Below, piece by piece: positions 8,894 through 17,005 of a stretch of 64,000 nucleotides of DNA. The notes below the pieces were generated by a model that searched no databases, was not told the origin of the DNA, and saw only the letters and a program-made list of their open reading frames with translations. The position numbers and the translations under genes were made by a program. The DNA is from Flavobacterium sp. HJ-32-4 (GTDB lineage Bacteria > Bacteroidota > Bacteroidia > Flavobacteriales > Flavobacteriaceae), in the NCBI RefSeq assembly GCF_022532105.1, contig NZ_CP092832.1, positions 930,001 to 994,000 of the forward strand, given 5' to 3'. Every line of letters starts with the position of its first letter. Positions within the stretch are counted from its first letter, which is position 1.

Positions 8894-9048
8894 GGTAGGC
8901 CTGACCTTCCCGTAAAGAGGCGACGGTCCAAAGTCCCCAAAACGACAAAAAAGACCCGAAAAGGGGTAGGCGGCAAAAATCAACGCCTCGCAAAACCCGT
9001 CCATCCACACGTAGAAATACGCCATCCACCATAAAGGCGCGTAAACGC

Positions 9049-9080
9049 TTGATTTCCCGCAAGTGACGCCTTAGTTTTAC
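9049..9080 (+). promoter_or_regulatory. Promoter of the small exported peptide gene
   Basis: TTG (9049-9051), 20 bp, then TAGTTTTAC (9072-9080). The -7 box is identical to that of the partial secreted gene at the left edge, but the palindrome is absent. A leader of about 70 nt would precede the ATG. Confidence 0.45.
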
Positions 9081-9153
9081 ATCATCCAAACGGATAAACC
9101 CCAACCGAAGTACAACAAAAAACATAGTTCCAAACCCCAAAACGAACATCATC

Positions 9154-9327
9154 ATGAAAAAAGTAATCGCAATCGCAATCGTAGTAGCTGTAGCATTCGT
9201 AGGTCTTACTTCTTACAATGGAAGTGGAGAGAAGAAAGAGAAAAAAGGACTCTTCGCTGAAGTGAAGACAGGAGGCAGTGGTGGTTCACTCACAAATACA
9301 CAGGGTAGTACTAAGCGAGTTGACTAA
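9154..9327 (+). CDS. Small exported peptide, 57 residues, unknown role
   Basis: The ATG opens MKKVIAIAIVVAVAFVGLTS, a short basic start and a hydrophobic stretch typical of a signal peptide or membrane anchor. The rest is a lysine-rich segment (GEKKEKKG) and a Gly/Ser/Thr-rich tail ending in KRVD. A -35/-7-type promoter lies upstream and a clear intrinsic terminator sits 22 bp downstream, which supports a real transcript. It lies directly upstream of the fourth TPR kinase. No family was recognised. A role as a secreted ligand for that kinase is speculative. Confidence 0.6.
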   Translation: MKKVIAIAIVVAVAFVGLTSYNGSGEKKEKKGLFAEVKTGGSGGSLTNTQGSTKRVD

Positions 9328-9348
9328 ACTGAATATAATTACAATATT

Positions 9349-9375
9349 AAGGCCGTCTTTTGACGGCCTTTTTTA
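9349..9375 (+). terminator. Intrinsic terminator after the peptide gene
   Basis: AAGGCCGTC, loop TTTT, GACGGCCTT, followed by a T run. It ends 20 bp before the GTG start of the next kinase, so read-through would be needed for co-transcription. Confidence 0.85.
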
Positions 9376-9394
9376 TATTTGAAAAAAAGTAAAT

Positions 9395-11410
9395 GTGAGG
9401 TCATTTCGTTTTTTCGTCTTCTTTCTATTATTGGTTTCTTGTGGTGAAGATAATCCGGGCAAAGCCAATAAAAAGGATATAGAGTCGCTTTTTGAACAGG
9501 CCAACAATGATTCGATTCCTCTCGAGAAAAGGATAAATTTTGCAAGGCAGAGTGAGAAACTGACCCTTGAACTAGCGAATAACGACTCCATCAAAAGGAA
9601 ATACCTTTTTAAGGTTGCCAACAGATATTATAACAATGGTCTGTACCGGGATTATCGGAGGGTATCAGGCACAGCAATGGAAATGGCCGCCGCCGCTCAG
9701 GACTCTGCGGGAATGGGTAAGGCCTGCACGTTCATACGGGATTATTTCATCCATGAAGCAAGTCCTGATAGTGCTTATTACTTTAATTCTCGCGCGCAGA
9801 AAATCTTCTATGCATTAAATGATGTGGAAAACATTAGCGAGACCGTATTGACGCAAGCTGTTTTCCAATATCAACAGAGTGACTACATCCGTTGCGAGAA
9901 AACCACTATAGAGGCGCTCAAGTTTTTGCGCAAAACGCAAAATGAAGAATTACTTTATCAGGCCTATAATCTTCTTGGACTTGTTTACAGTCAGTTAGGG
10001 GATCATAAATCTTCCAAAGATTACTTCGACAAGGCCCTATCCATTGCGCGGCGGCCTTATTTTTCTAAAGAAAGGCATTTACCTTCGCTGACACTCAATA
10101 ATTTGGGTTTGGCTTACCAGAACCAAAATGAACATCGCAAAGCGATTGGCATCTTTGAATCCGCCCTCAGGTCGGAGAACCTGAAGCGTGACCGTCCGGA
10201 TGTTTATGCAACTTTGTTAGACAACGAATCGTATTCTAAATTCAAGATAGGGGAGATAGAAAACCTCAAAGATAGGTTTCTTGCTGCTCTAGAAATAAGG
10301 GACTCTGTTGGGGATGTTCCGGCCATAATCTCAAATAAAATTCACCTTTCGGAGTTTTTGCTTAAGCGTGGCGAAACTAATCTTGCGAAGAAATTCGCGC
10401 GTGAGGCGGAACAATTGGCAAAAGAGAAACATCAAACACGCGAGATGTTGGGCGTACTCAGGCAGTTGTCAAAAGCCTACCCCGAGAAGGCACTTCAATA
10501 CTCTGAAAAGTATTATAAAATTGACGATTCACTGGAAATAGCGGAACGCAAAATCCAAAACAAGTTCGCCCGCATAGAATTCGAAACCGAAGAGCTCATC
10601 ATTGAAAAAGACAAACTCGTCGAACAACGCAAAAGCCTCATCTACATCACCCTCGGCATCATCACCCTCGGCGTGTTCATCTTCGTGATCCGCTTCCAGG
10701 CGGCGAAAAACCGCGAGTTACGCCTCATCCAGGAGCAGCAACAGGCCAACGAAGAGGTCTACCAACTCATGCTCAACCAGCAGGATCGTATTGAGGAAGT
10801 CCGTCAGGCCGAGAAAAAACGCATTGCCCAGGAACTGCACGACGGCGTGCTCGGCCGCCTTTTTGGCACCCGCATGAACCTCGGCGTCCTCAATACCAAG
10901 TCCGACGAAAAGGCCATCGCCGAGCGTATTGCCTATATCGACGAACTCAAGAGTGTTGAGCAGGAGATCCGCGAGATTTCCCACGACCTCAGCGCCGAAA
11001 AAGCCGCCATCTTCAACAACTTCGTATTGATGGTGAACAACTTCATCGCCACGCAGCGCACCGTCTGCCAGGCGGCGATCGACATCAATATCGATGATAC
11101 CATCGATTGGAACGCCGTCAACAGCACTGCCAAGATCAACCTCTACCGCATCCTGCAGGAAGCCTTCCAGAATGTCAACAAACACGCCAACGCCCAAAAC
11201 GTCAAGGTACGCTTTTTCAAAAGCAATGACGACCTCCGCCTCGAGGTCCGCGACGACGGCGTGGGCTTCAATTATGCGAAGAAAAAGAAGGGCATCGGAC
11301 TCATCAATATGCTCAACCGGATCACCAATTCGAGGGGTACCATGGAAATTGAAACGGCTCCGGGCGCCGGTACCCTATTAAAATTTGTATTACCTTTATC
11401 CGATACCTAG
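9395..11410 (+). CDS. TPR sensor histidine kinase 4 (HisKA_3 type)
   Basis: The protein has 671 residues and starts at GTG 9395; the ATG two bases upstream runs straight into TGA. The N-terminus is a lipoprotein signal with LLVSC (Cys16). TPR-like repeats run through about residue 370. A membrane segment (SLIYITLGIITLGVFIFVI) precedes a coiled linker, the H box AQELHDGVLG, and a HATPase_c domain with NVNKHA, DDGVGF and GIGLINMLNR. It is a diverged paralogue of the three kinases at 913-7085 and is not part of their near-identical set. A receiver-only partner follows 23 bp downstream. GC content rises sharply where the TPR part ends (about 10,555). Confidence 0.88.
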   Translation: MRSFRFFVFFLLLVSCGEDNPGKANKKDIESLFEQANNDSIPLEKRINFARQSEKLTLELANNDSIKRKYLFKVANRYYNNGLYRDYRRVSGTAMEMAAAAQDSAGMGKACTFIRDYFIHEASPDSAYYFNSRAQKIFYALNDVENISETVLTQAVFQYQQSDYIRCEKTTIEALKFLRKTQNEELLYQAYNLLGLVYSQLGDHKSSKDYFDKALSIARRPYFSKERHLPSLTLNNLGLAYQNQNEHRKAIGIFESALRSENLKRDRPDVYATLLDNESYSKFKIGEIENLKDRFLAALEIRDSVGDVPAIISNKIHLSEFLLKRGETNLAKKFAREAEQLAKEKHQTREMLGVLRQLSKAYPEKALQYSEKYYKIDDSLEIAERKIQNKFARIEFETEELIIEKDKLVEQRKSLIYITLGIITLGVFIFVIRFQAAKNRELRLIQEQQQANEEVYQLMLNQQDRIEEVRQAEKKRIAQELHDGVLGRLFGTRMNLGVLNTKSDEKAIAERIAYIDELKSVEQEIREISHDLSAEKAAIFNNFVLMVNNFIATQRTVCQAAIDINIDDTIDWNAVNSTAKINLYRILQEAFQNVNKHANAQNVKVRFFKSNDDLRLEVRDDGVGFNYAKKKKGIGLINMLNRITNSRGTMEIETAPGAGTLLKFVLPLSDT

Positions 11411-11433
11411 CCCAAAACAAATCATGACCCCAA

Positions 11434-11904
11434 ATGAAAAAAACCGTACAACTCTTAATGGTCGATGACCACCCGTTCATCCTGCAGGCCTATCGAAACA
11501 CCCTCGACAGGTTCAAGCCAGATGAGTATGAAGTGGTTTCCTCCAGCGCCGACTCCGGCAAAACCGGCTACGAAGCCATCGTCAACAGCCCCCATGACTT
11601 CGATGTCGCCCTACTCGACATCAGTATTCCAGGGTATGCGGAGAAGAATGTCGAGTCCGGACTCGACCTCGCCCGCCTCTTGCGCGAACGGATGCCGGCC
11701 TGTAAAGTGGTCTTACTGACCATGCACACTGAAAAAATGAAATTCCGGTATTTTTCCGAAACGATCCAGCCTGACGGACTCGTCATCAAAAACGACCTGA
11801 CCTTCGAGGAACTGCTGCTGGCGTTCGAGAAAATACTGGCAGGGGAAAAATACTACAGCGAGTCCGTGCTGAACATCATCAACATGGACGAACCTATAGT
11901 ATAA
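11434..11904 (+). CDS. Receiver-only response regulator
   Basis: The protein has 156 residues and covers one receiver domain: LLMVDDHP, the acceptor Asp62 in VALLDISIPG, a LLTMHT strand and LVIKND with the conserved Lys. The chain stops at IINMDEPIV, just where the linker to a LuxR HTH would begin; the regulator at 245-907 continues for about 60 more residues. A terminator follows at once, so this does not look like a recent frameshift. It forms an operon with kinase 4. It may act by protein contact rather than DNA binding (inference). Confidence 0.85.
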   Translation: MKKTVQLLMVDDHPFILQAYRNTLDRFKPDEYEVVSSSADSGKTGYEAIVNSPHDFDVALLDISIPGYAEKNVESGLDLARLLRERMPACKVVLLTMHTEKMKFRYFSETIQPDGLVIKNDLTFEELLLAFEKILAGEKYYSESVLNIINMDEPIV

Positions 11905-11910
11905 TGCGAC

Positions 11911-11936
11911 AAGCCCGGTAACCTCCGGGCTTTTTT
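11911..11936 (+). terminator. Intrinsic terminator of the kinase 4 operon
   Basis: AGCCCGG, loop TAACCT, CCGGGCT and a run of six T. It also reads, more weakly, for the convergent thiL. Confidence 0.85.
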
Positions 11937-12981
11937 ATTCCGTCAAGGCATCCCATCCACGGGCCTTCAGCTCGATGCGGGTGTTCGCCCGCGTAATGAG
12001 GTGCGCACCATCCGCGGCGGGCGTCATGTGTCCGATGACCGTGAGGTTCGGATTGCCTTTGATCTTCGCAAAATCCTCTAACGGAATCGTAAACAAAAGT
12101 TCGTAATCCTCTCCCCCGTTGATCGCCACCGTCGTCGCGTCGAGGTTGAATTCCTCACAGGCATTGATGAACTGCGGGTCAACCGGCAACTTCTCTTCGA
12201 ACAGGTTACATCCCACGCCCGACTGCTTGCACAAATGCAGGATTTCCGACGACAACCCATCCGAAATGTCAATCATCGACGTAGGCCTCACCTCCAACGC
12301 TTGCAACAACTCGCGAACGTCGGTCCGCGCCTCGGGCTTCAACTGCCGCTCGATGAGGTAGGTATAAGCATCCAGGTCGGGCTGGTTCTGCGGATTCACT
12401 TCGAAAACACGACGTTCCCGCTCCAATACCTGCAAGCCCATATAAGCCGAGCCGATATCGCCCGAAACCACCAAAAGGTCGTTCTCGTTCGCGCCACTCC
12501 GGTATACGATGTCATCGGCCTCCGCTTCGCCCAGCGCCGTAATCGACAACAGCATCCCTTTTTGCGAGGAGGTGGTGTCACCGCCAATCACGTCTACTTT
12601 ATAAACGTCAGCGGCCAACGCGATGCCGTCATACAGTTCCTCCAGGGCCTCCAGCGGAAAGCGGTTGGAAACAGCCACCGACACCGTAATCTGCGTCGGC
12701 GTCGCATTCATCGCACAGATATCCGACAGGTTCACCACCACCGCTTTATAGCCCAGGTGTTTCAACGGCATATACGACAGGTCGAAATGCACACCCTCGA
12801 TCAGCAGGTCGGTCGAAACAACCGTACGCTTCCCACCAAAATCCAATACGGCGGCATCATCGCCCACGCCTTTTAGCGTCGAAGGCCGTTTCAATTCGAA
12901 TCGCTTGGTGAGGTGCTCAATGAGTTTGAACTCGCCCAGTTGGGAAAGCGGGGTACGCTGCGGATTTTTATCTTCGATCAT
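11935..12981 (-). CDS. thiL: Thiamine-monophosphate kinase
   Basis: The protein has 348 residues, the usual length for ThiL, which phosphorylates thiamine monophosphate to the active diphosphate using ATP. The AIR-synthase-related fold is marked by KGVGDDAAVL (37-46), VVSTDLLIEGVHF with the metal-binding Asp, NLSDICAMNA, GGDTTSS, and DISDGLSSEI in the C-terminal half. It is cytoplasmic. It stands alone with its own TATCTTTG -7 box and is divergent from the sugar kinase gene; no other thiamine genes are in the window. Confidence 0.95.
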   Translation of the reverse strand: MIEDKNPQRTPLSQLGEFKLIEHLTKRFELKRPSTLKGVGDDAAVLDFGGKRTVVSTDLLIEGVHFDLSYMPLKHLGYKAVVVNLSDICAMNATPTQITVSVAVSNRFPLEALEELYDGIALAADVYKVDVIGGDTTSSQKGMLLSITALGEAEADDIVYRSGANENDLLVVSGDIGSAYMGLQVLERERRVFEVNPQNQPDLDAYTYLIERQLKPEARTDVRELLQALEVRPTSMIDISDGLSSEILHLCKQSGVGCNLFEEKLPVDPQFINACEEFNLDATTVAINGGEDYELLFTIPLEDFAKIKGNPNLTVIGHMTPAADGAHLITRANTRIELKARGWDALTE

Positions 12982-12998
12982 AATTTTCAGGTAGGATG

Positions 12999-13006
12999 CA
13001 AAGATA
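12999..13006 (-). promoter_or_regulatory. -7 box TATCTTTG of thiL
   Basis: An exact TAnnTTTG match on the minus strand, 18 bp upstream of the thiL start. Confidence 0.5.
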
Positions 13007-13086
13007 CGAAAGCCCTACATGCCACCCCACGTGAAATACACTTGGATACCGCCCCGTTTTTTCCGAACTTAGGGCAAAGTTACCAC

Positions 13087-14016
13087 ATGAACCACGCCAT
13101 ACTGACGGTCACCGTCAACCCGTCGCTTGACAAAAGCACCACCTTCACCGGACTCATTCCCGAACAGAAAATTCGGTGCACCCCACCCCACTATGACGCA
13201 GGTGGCGGCGGCATCAATGTCTCGAAGGCGATTGCGCGGCTGGGAGGCGATTCCCTATGCCTCTTCCTGGCCGGTGGTTCATCGGGCGATCTGCTCCAGC
13301 GCCTGGTCGAAAGCGAAGGCATCCCCACCGATGTCATCCGCACCAAAAACAGCACCCGAGAGAACCTGATCGCACTCGAAACCGGCACCAACGCCCAATA
13401 CCGCTTCGGCTTCCCCGGCGCCGAGCTGACGGCCGACGAGCAACACCAAGTCCTTGAAAAAATCGCTTCCAACCCTGCGCCCTACGTCGTCGCAAGCGGT
13501 AGTCTCAACGAAGGGCTCACCCCTGCCTTCTACGCCCAAATCGCGAAACGCGTGGCGGAAAAAGGCGGGCGCTTTATCGTCGATACCTCCGGAGAAGCAT
13601 TGGCGCAAACCCTCGAAGCCGGTGTCTTCCTGGCCAAACCCAACGTAGGCGAACTGGCCAAATTGGTCGGCACCGCGCGCCTTGAAATAGACGAAGCCGA
13701 CGATGCAGCCCGCACATTGGTCGATGCCGGTAAAGCAGCGATCATTGTCGTGTCGTTAGGCCCGCAGGGGGCCTATCTCGTGTCGAAGAACGAAACCCAT
13801 TTCGTACCCGCGCCCAACGTCCACAAGCGCTCAACTGTCGGTGCAGGTGATAGCATGGTAGGGGGCATGGTATGGGCGCTTTCCCAAAACAAACCCTTGA
13901 AAGAGGTGCTGCAATGGGGCGTCGCCTGCGGATCGGCTGCCACGATGAATGAAGGGACGCAGTTGTTTAAAGCAGTCGACGTGAAGCGGTTGTTCGCGTG
14001 GTTATCAGCGCGATAA
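13087..14016 (+). CDS. PfkB-family phosphofructokinase / sugar-phosphate kinase
   Basis: The protein has 309 residues from the ATG at 13087; a longer frame from 12913 would run into thiL and lacks family residues. The start TVTVNPSLDKS, the substrate loop DAGGGGINVSKAIARLGG (about 38-54), and the C-terminal anion hole with the catalytic Asp in STVGAGDSMVGG (about Asp255) are those of the 1-phosphofructokinase/Pfk-2/tagatose-6-phosphate kinase branch. The order GGGGINVS suggests Pfk-2-like activity on fructose 6-phosphate, but 1-phosphofructokinase cannot be excluded. There is no PTS gene nearby. Confidence 0.88.
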   Translation: MNHAILTVTVNPSLDKSTTFTGLIPEQKIRCTPPHYDAGGGGINVSKAIARLGGDSLCLFLAGGSSGDLLQRLVESEGIPTDVIRTKNSTRENLIALETGTNAQYRFGFPGAELTADEQHQVLEKIASNPAPYVVASGSLNEGLTPAFYAQIAKRVAEKGGRFIVDTSGEALAQTLEAGVFLAKPNVGELAKLVGTARLEIDEADDAARTLVDAGKAAIIVVSLGPQGAYLVSKNETHFVPAPNVHKRSTVGAGDSMVGGMVWALSQNKPLKEVLQWGVACGSAATMNEGTQLFKAVDVKRLFAWLSAR

Positions 14017-14082
14017 TTTTCACCGCGCCTAACGCTAAAAATCATAAAAAGTTTATTTTTGACGCGGATCACGATGTCGTTG

Positions 14083-15363
14083 ATGAAGTACATAATAAGC
14101 TTTTTAGTGCTGGTCTCCCAGGTTTCATTGGCGCAGATCGATTTCAAGGCAATCGACACGAGCGGTTATGCGGCCTGTCGGGAGTCGTTGAATAAGGAAT
14201 ACGTGAAAAAATTCGAAGCGGCGCGCAAGAACCAAACCTTCGAGTCGAGTACACAGAAAGCCATCATCCGGTCTATTTACGCCGAGTTACAGGAAGATTT
14301 CCTCGAGAGGGTCACCGATAACGACTTTATTTGTGACGAGGAGCATCTCAGTTATCTCCGTTCCCTTCTCGACGAAATCCTGGACAAAAACCACATTGAT
14401 CGCTCCCAGTACCGCATCCTGTTGTCAAAAAATCCCTCCGTTAATGCGTATAATACTGGGGATGGTACGGTCGTAATCAATTACGGACTCTTTCTATCGC
14501 TTGATAATGAAGATGAACTGGTATTCGTGATGTCACACGAAATCGGACACCAATACCTGAATCATGTCCGAAAAGGGATTCTTTCCTTTGCACAGGCCGC
14601 TACCTCTGAAGAGACGATCGCCAAAACCAAGGAGATACGTAAGCAGAAATTTGGTAAAGGACGGCTGTCAACAGGCCTCCTGAAAAATATTGTGTACCAG
14701 AAATACGAACAACATCGAAAGTATGAAATCGAGGCCGACTCGATAGGTTTGGTCTTATACCAAAAAACAAAACGGAACCTGCAATCCGGCATCCGTACCC
14801 TCGAAAAGCTGGCCGTGGCAGATGACGAACCAGATTCATTAACCGTCGCCGATTACCATACCATTTTCGACAGGGCAGACTTCAAGCTTAAAAACCGGTA
14901 CTTCGAGCAGGAAGAAAGTCTCTTCGTGCAATATGATAAAGACAAACGATTCGATCCGGATTCCCTGAAAACACATCCAGCCTGCGCCGTTCGACTCGGG
15001 TTGCTGAAAAAAGAAGCGCCGGAAGGACCCATGATCCGAACGGTATCGGCCAAGTTTGATGCTATCAGGAAACAAAGCGCCTACCAAAGTTTATACAACC
15101 AACTTTCACTACAGGAGTACGGTCTTTCACTGTACGAAGCGCTCAAGCTATACAAAAAGAATCCCGGCGATGCCGTGCTGAAAGACGTCATCCTAACCGA
15201 TCTCAAAAAGCTGAAAGAGGCCCGGATTGCCTATACGCTCAACCGGTATTTGCCCAAAGTAGATCGTAGGGAGAACTCCGATAGCCTGAACCGGTTTATC
15301 ACCTTTATTCAAAACATAAAGCTCGCCGATTTAGATGTACTAATCGGTCAATTCCAATCATGA
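14083..15363 (+). CDS. Secreted M48-family zinc metalloprotease
   Basis: From the ATG at 14083 the protein starts MKYIISFLVLVSQVSLAQ, a signal peptide; an ATG at 14074 and a TTG at 14059 are also in frame. The zinc site is MSHEIGHQYLNH at about residue 150, with the third ligand in YEIEADSIG about 65 residues later. The C-terminal 200 residues are helical and contain no recognised repeat. M48 enzymes of this soluble type often act in envelope quality control. The next gene overlaps by 4 bp (ATGA), so the pair is an operon. Confidence 0.85.
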   Translation: MKYIISFLVLVSQVSLAQIDFKAIDTSGYAACRESLNKEYVKKFEAARKNQTFESSTQKAIIRSIYAELQEDFLERVTDNDFICDEEHLSYLRSLLDEILDKNHIDRSQYRILLSKNPSVNAYNTGDGTVVINYGLFLSLDNEDELVFVMSHEIGHQYLNHVRKGILSFAQAATSEETIAKTKEIRKQKFGKGRLSTGLLKNIVYQKYEQHRKYEIEADSIGLVLYQKTKRNLQSGIRTLEKLAVADDEPDSLTVADYHTIFDRADFKLKNRYFEQEESLFVQYDKDKRFDPDSLKTHPACAVRLGLLKKEAPEGPMIRTVSAKFDAIRKQSAYQSLYNQLSLQEYGLSLYEALKLYKKNPGDAVLKDVILTDLKKLKEARIAYTLNRYLPKVDRRENSDSLNRFITFIQNIKLADLDVLIGQFQS

Positions 15364-16886
15364 GAAAAATCGTTACCCTCTTTCTGTTAGTACCTTTCGT
15401 TCTGTCAGCCCAGGTCAAAACACTGGCGAACCTGTCGCGCGGGCAATTATATTCTTACGAAGAGATATATGATTTCGATAACAATATAAGGGGCTATATA
15501 CTCTTGTTCCAAACCGACAAAATAGCGAAGGCTACGTATGAATTGGAATATGTTGTACTCGACGAAAACCTTAATAAAGTAACCAACGGATTCCTTCAGG
15601 AAACAAAGGCTGAATCGTGGCCGTTGAAAGCGGAATCCATCAACGTGGAGGCCCAACTCTACGGCACAAAGTTGCTGCTGGAATTTAGTGATACGAGGGC
15701 CGGCCGCCTGCACTTTTTCTATCGATATCGGATTCTCGATCTCAAGACCAATACAATAAGCGATCCTTTCATCTTCAATAAACAGGAGATAAAACACAAT
15801 CCTGATATGAGTCGGAAAACACAAGAGACAGAAAACACCATGTCAGAGCCTATTATGATATTAGAGGGTATCGGAATGGTGGCCAAGGCGTCTTGGGTCA
15901 ATAAAAAAGAAGGGCGCACTAAGCAATATTTCGCCAGGTTTGACGATAATTTCAAGGAAATGTGGCGTTGGGTGTACGACGATGAAGCCGTGAAAACGAA
16001 GCACCACAACAATCCCTATCCGATCTGCTCAGACAAAGATGTGGTCGTCTTCTTTAATCAATTCGGGGTGTCGGAATACTACAGGCAAGAGAACGACTAT
16101 TCGTTGTTTTTCATTTCGGCAAATACCGGAGAGCTACTCAATGAATACCACCTTCCCGATGTTGACAAATTCGCCTATCGGGAAGTAGACACGAAGATCA
16201 TTGCCGACAAAATTGTGGTCATGGGCAATTTCTCCAGGAAAACGAAAGGAGGATTGATCGACGATACGCACAACATCGGACTTTTTCAGTTCGAGTTCGA
16301 TAAGAAGACCGGGCAGCTCCTTAATAGCCAACGTATGCCATGGACGTCACTTGCAGACAGGATTCCTATCGACGAATGGGGCCGCGTCGATAAGGAAGGC
16401 TATATGTACATACATAAGATGCTGCGACTTTCAAACGGCAACACCATCGCGGTAGCCGAAACCTTTAGAGATAAACCGGTAGCCACCAACAATATGTATT
16501 TCCTCTTACTCGACGACAAGCTACAGGCGAAAGAGGTGTTTGAAGTGTCGAAATTCCGAAATAAATTTCCGACGGTGAACTTGAACAGCAGTCAAATTAA
16601 GGAATACGGGCTATTCGACTTCATGACGTACCAGACAATGGGCGATGAAGAATACCTCTTCTATTTCAGTGATAACGAGAAAAAGTCCGTGAACCGCAGG
16701 AAGAACACCCTTTTCGGTATCGTCTCCTACGCCGACGGAAAATTCGCCCGCCAAACGCTCGACCTGAAAACCGAAACCAGCACGATCCACGCCATGAATG
16801 CCAAGAAAGGATACCTCTTGCTGATGGAAGATTTTGATGAAGAAGGGGAAAAACCCGAACTCCGCCTCGAGAAAATCAACTACTAA
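15360..16886 (+). CDS. Secreted protein of unknown function, 508 residues
   Basis: The start MRKIVTLFLLVPFVLSAQ is a signal peptide. The mature protein is rich in beta strands with Asp/Asn turns and repeated motifs of the type YRILDLKT, ISANTGELLN and FEFDKKTGQLLN, which suggests a beta-propeller-like fold. There is no sorting domain or lipobox. It overlaps the M48 protease gene by 4 bp, so the two products are likely made together and may work on the same envelope substrate. No family was recognised. Confidence 0.75.
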   Translation: MRKIVTLFLLVPFVLSAQVKTLANLSRGQLYSYEEIYDFDNNIRGYILLFQTDKIAKATYELEYVVLDENLNKVTNGFLQETKAESWPLKAESINVEAQLYGTKLLLEFSDTRAGRLHFFYRYRILDLKTNTISDPFIFNKQEIKHNPDMSRKTQETENTMSEPIMILEGIGMVAKASWVNKKEGRTKQYFARFDDNFKEMWRWVYDDEAVKTKHHNNPYPICSDKDVVVFFNQFGVSEYYRQENDYSLFFISANTGELLNEYHLPDVDKFAYREVDTKIIADKIVVMGNFSRKTKGGLIDDTHNIGLFQFEFDKKTGQLLNSQRMPWTSLADRIPIDEWGRVDKEGYMYIHKMLRLSNGNTIAVAETFRDKPVATNNMYFLLLDDKLQAKEVFEVSKFRNKFPTVNLNSSQIKEYGLFDFMTYQTMGDEEYLFYFSDNEKKSVNRRKNTLFGIVSYADGKFARQTLDLKTETSTIHAMNAKKGYLLLMEDFDEEGEKPELRLEKINY

Positions 16887-16890
16887 AAAC

Positions 16891-16915
16891 AAAAAGCGCC
16901 CACTGGCGCTTTTTC
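16891..16915 (+). terminator. Intrinsic terminator after the M48 operon
   Basis: AAAAAGCGCC, loop CACT, GGCGCTTTTT: a compact stem with flanking A and T runs, able to act in both directions. Confidence 0.8.
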
Positions 16916-16942
16916 TATCTAAACCCTCAACTGACCAACTTC

Positions 16943-16998
16943 TCAGTTCCTCAGTTCCTCAGTTCCTCAGTTTCTCAGTTCCTCAGTTCCTCAGTTCC
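16943..16998. repeat. 8-bp tandem repeat, 7 copies
   Basis: Unit TCAGTTCC, seven head-to-tail copies with one variant (TCAGTTTC). It lies between the terminator at 16915 and the lepA stop codon and is not in a gene. Confidence 0.9.
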
Positions 16999-17005
16999 TT
17001 TCTCC

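Noticed and set aside
8051..9025. Minus-strand open frame of 324 codons opposite the LytTR gene
   Set aside because: The plus frame has clear receiver and LytTR motifs; the antisense frame has none and follows its codon bias.
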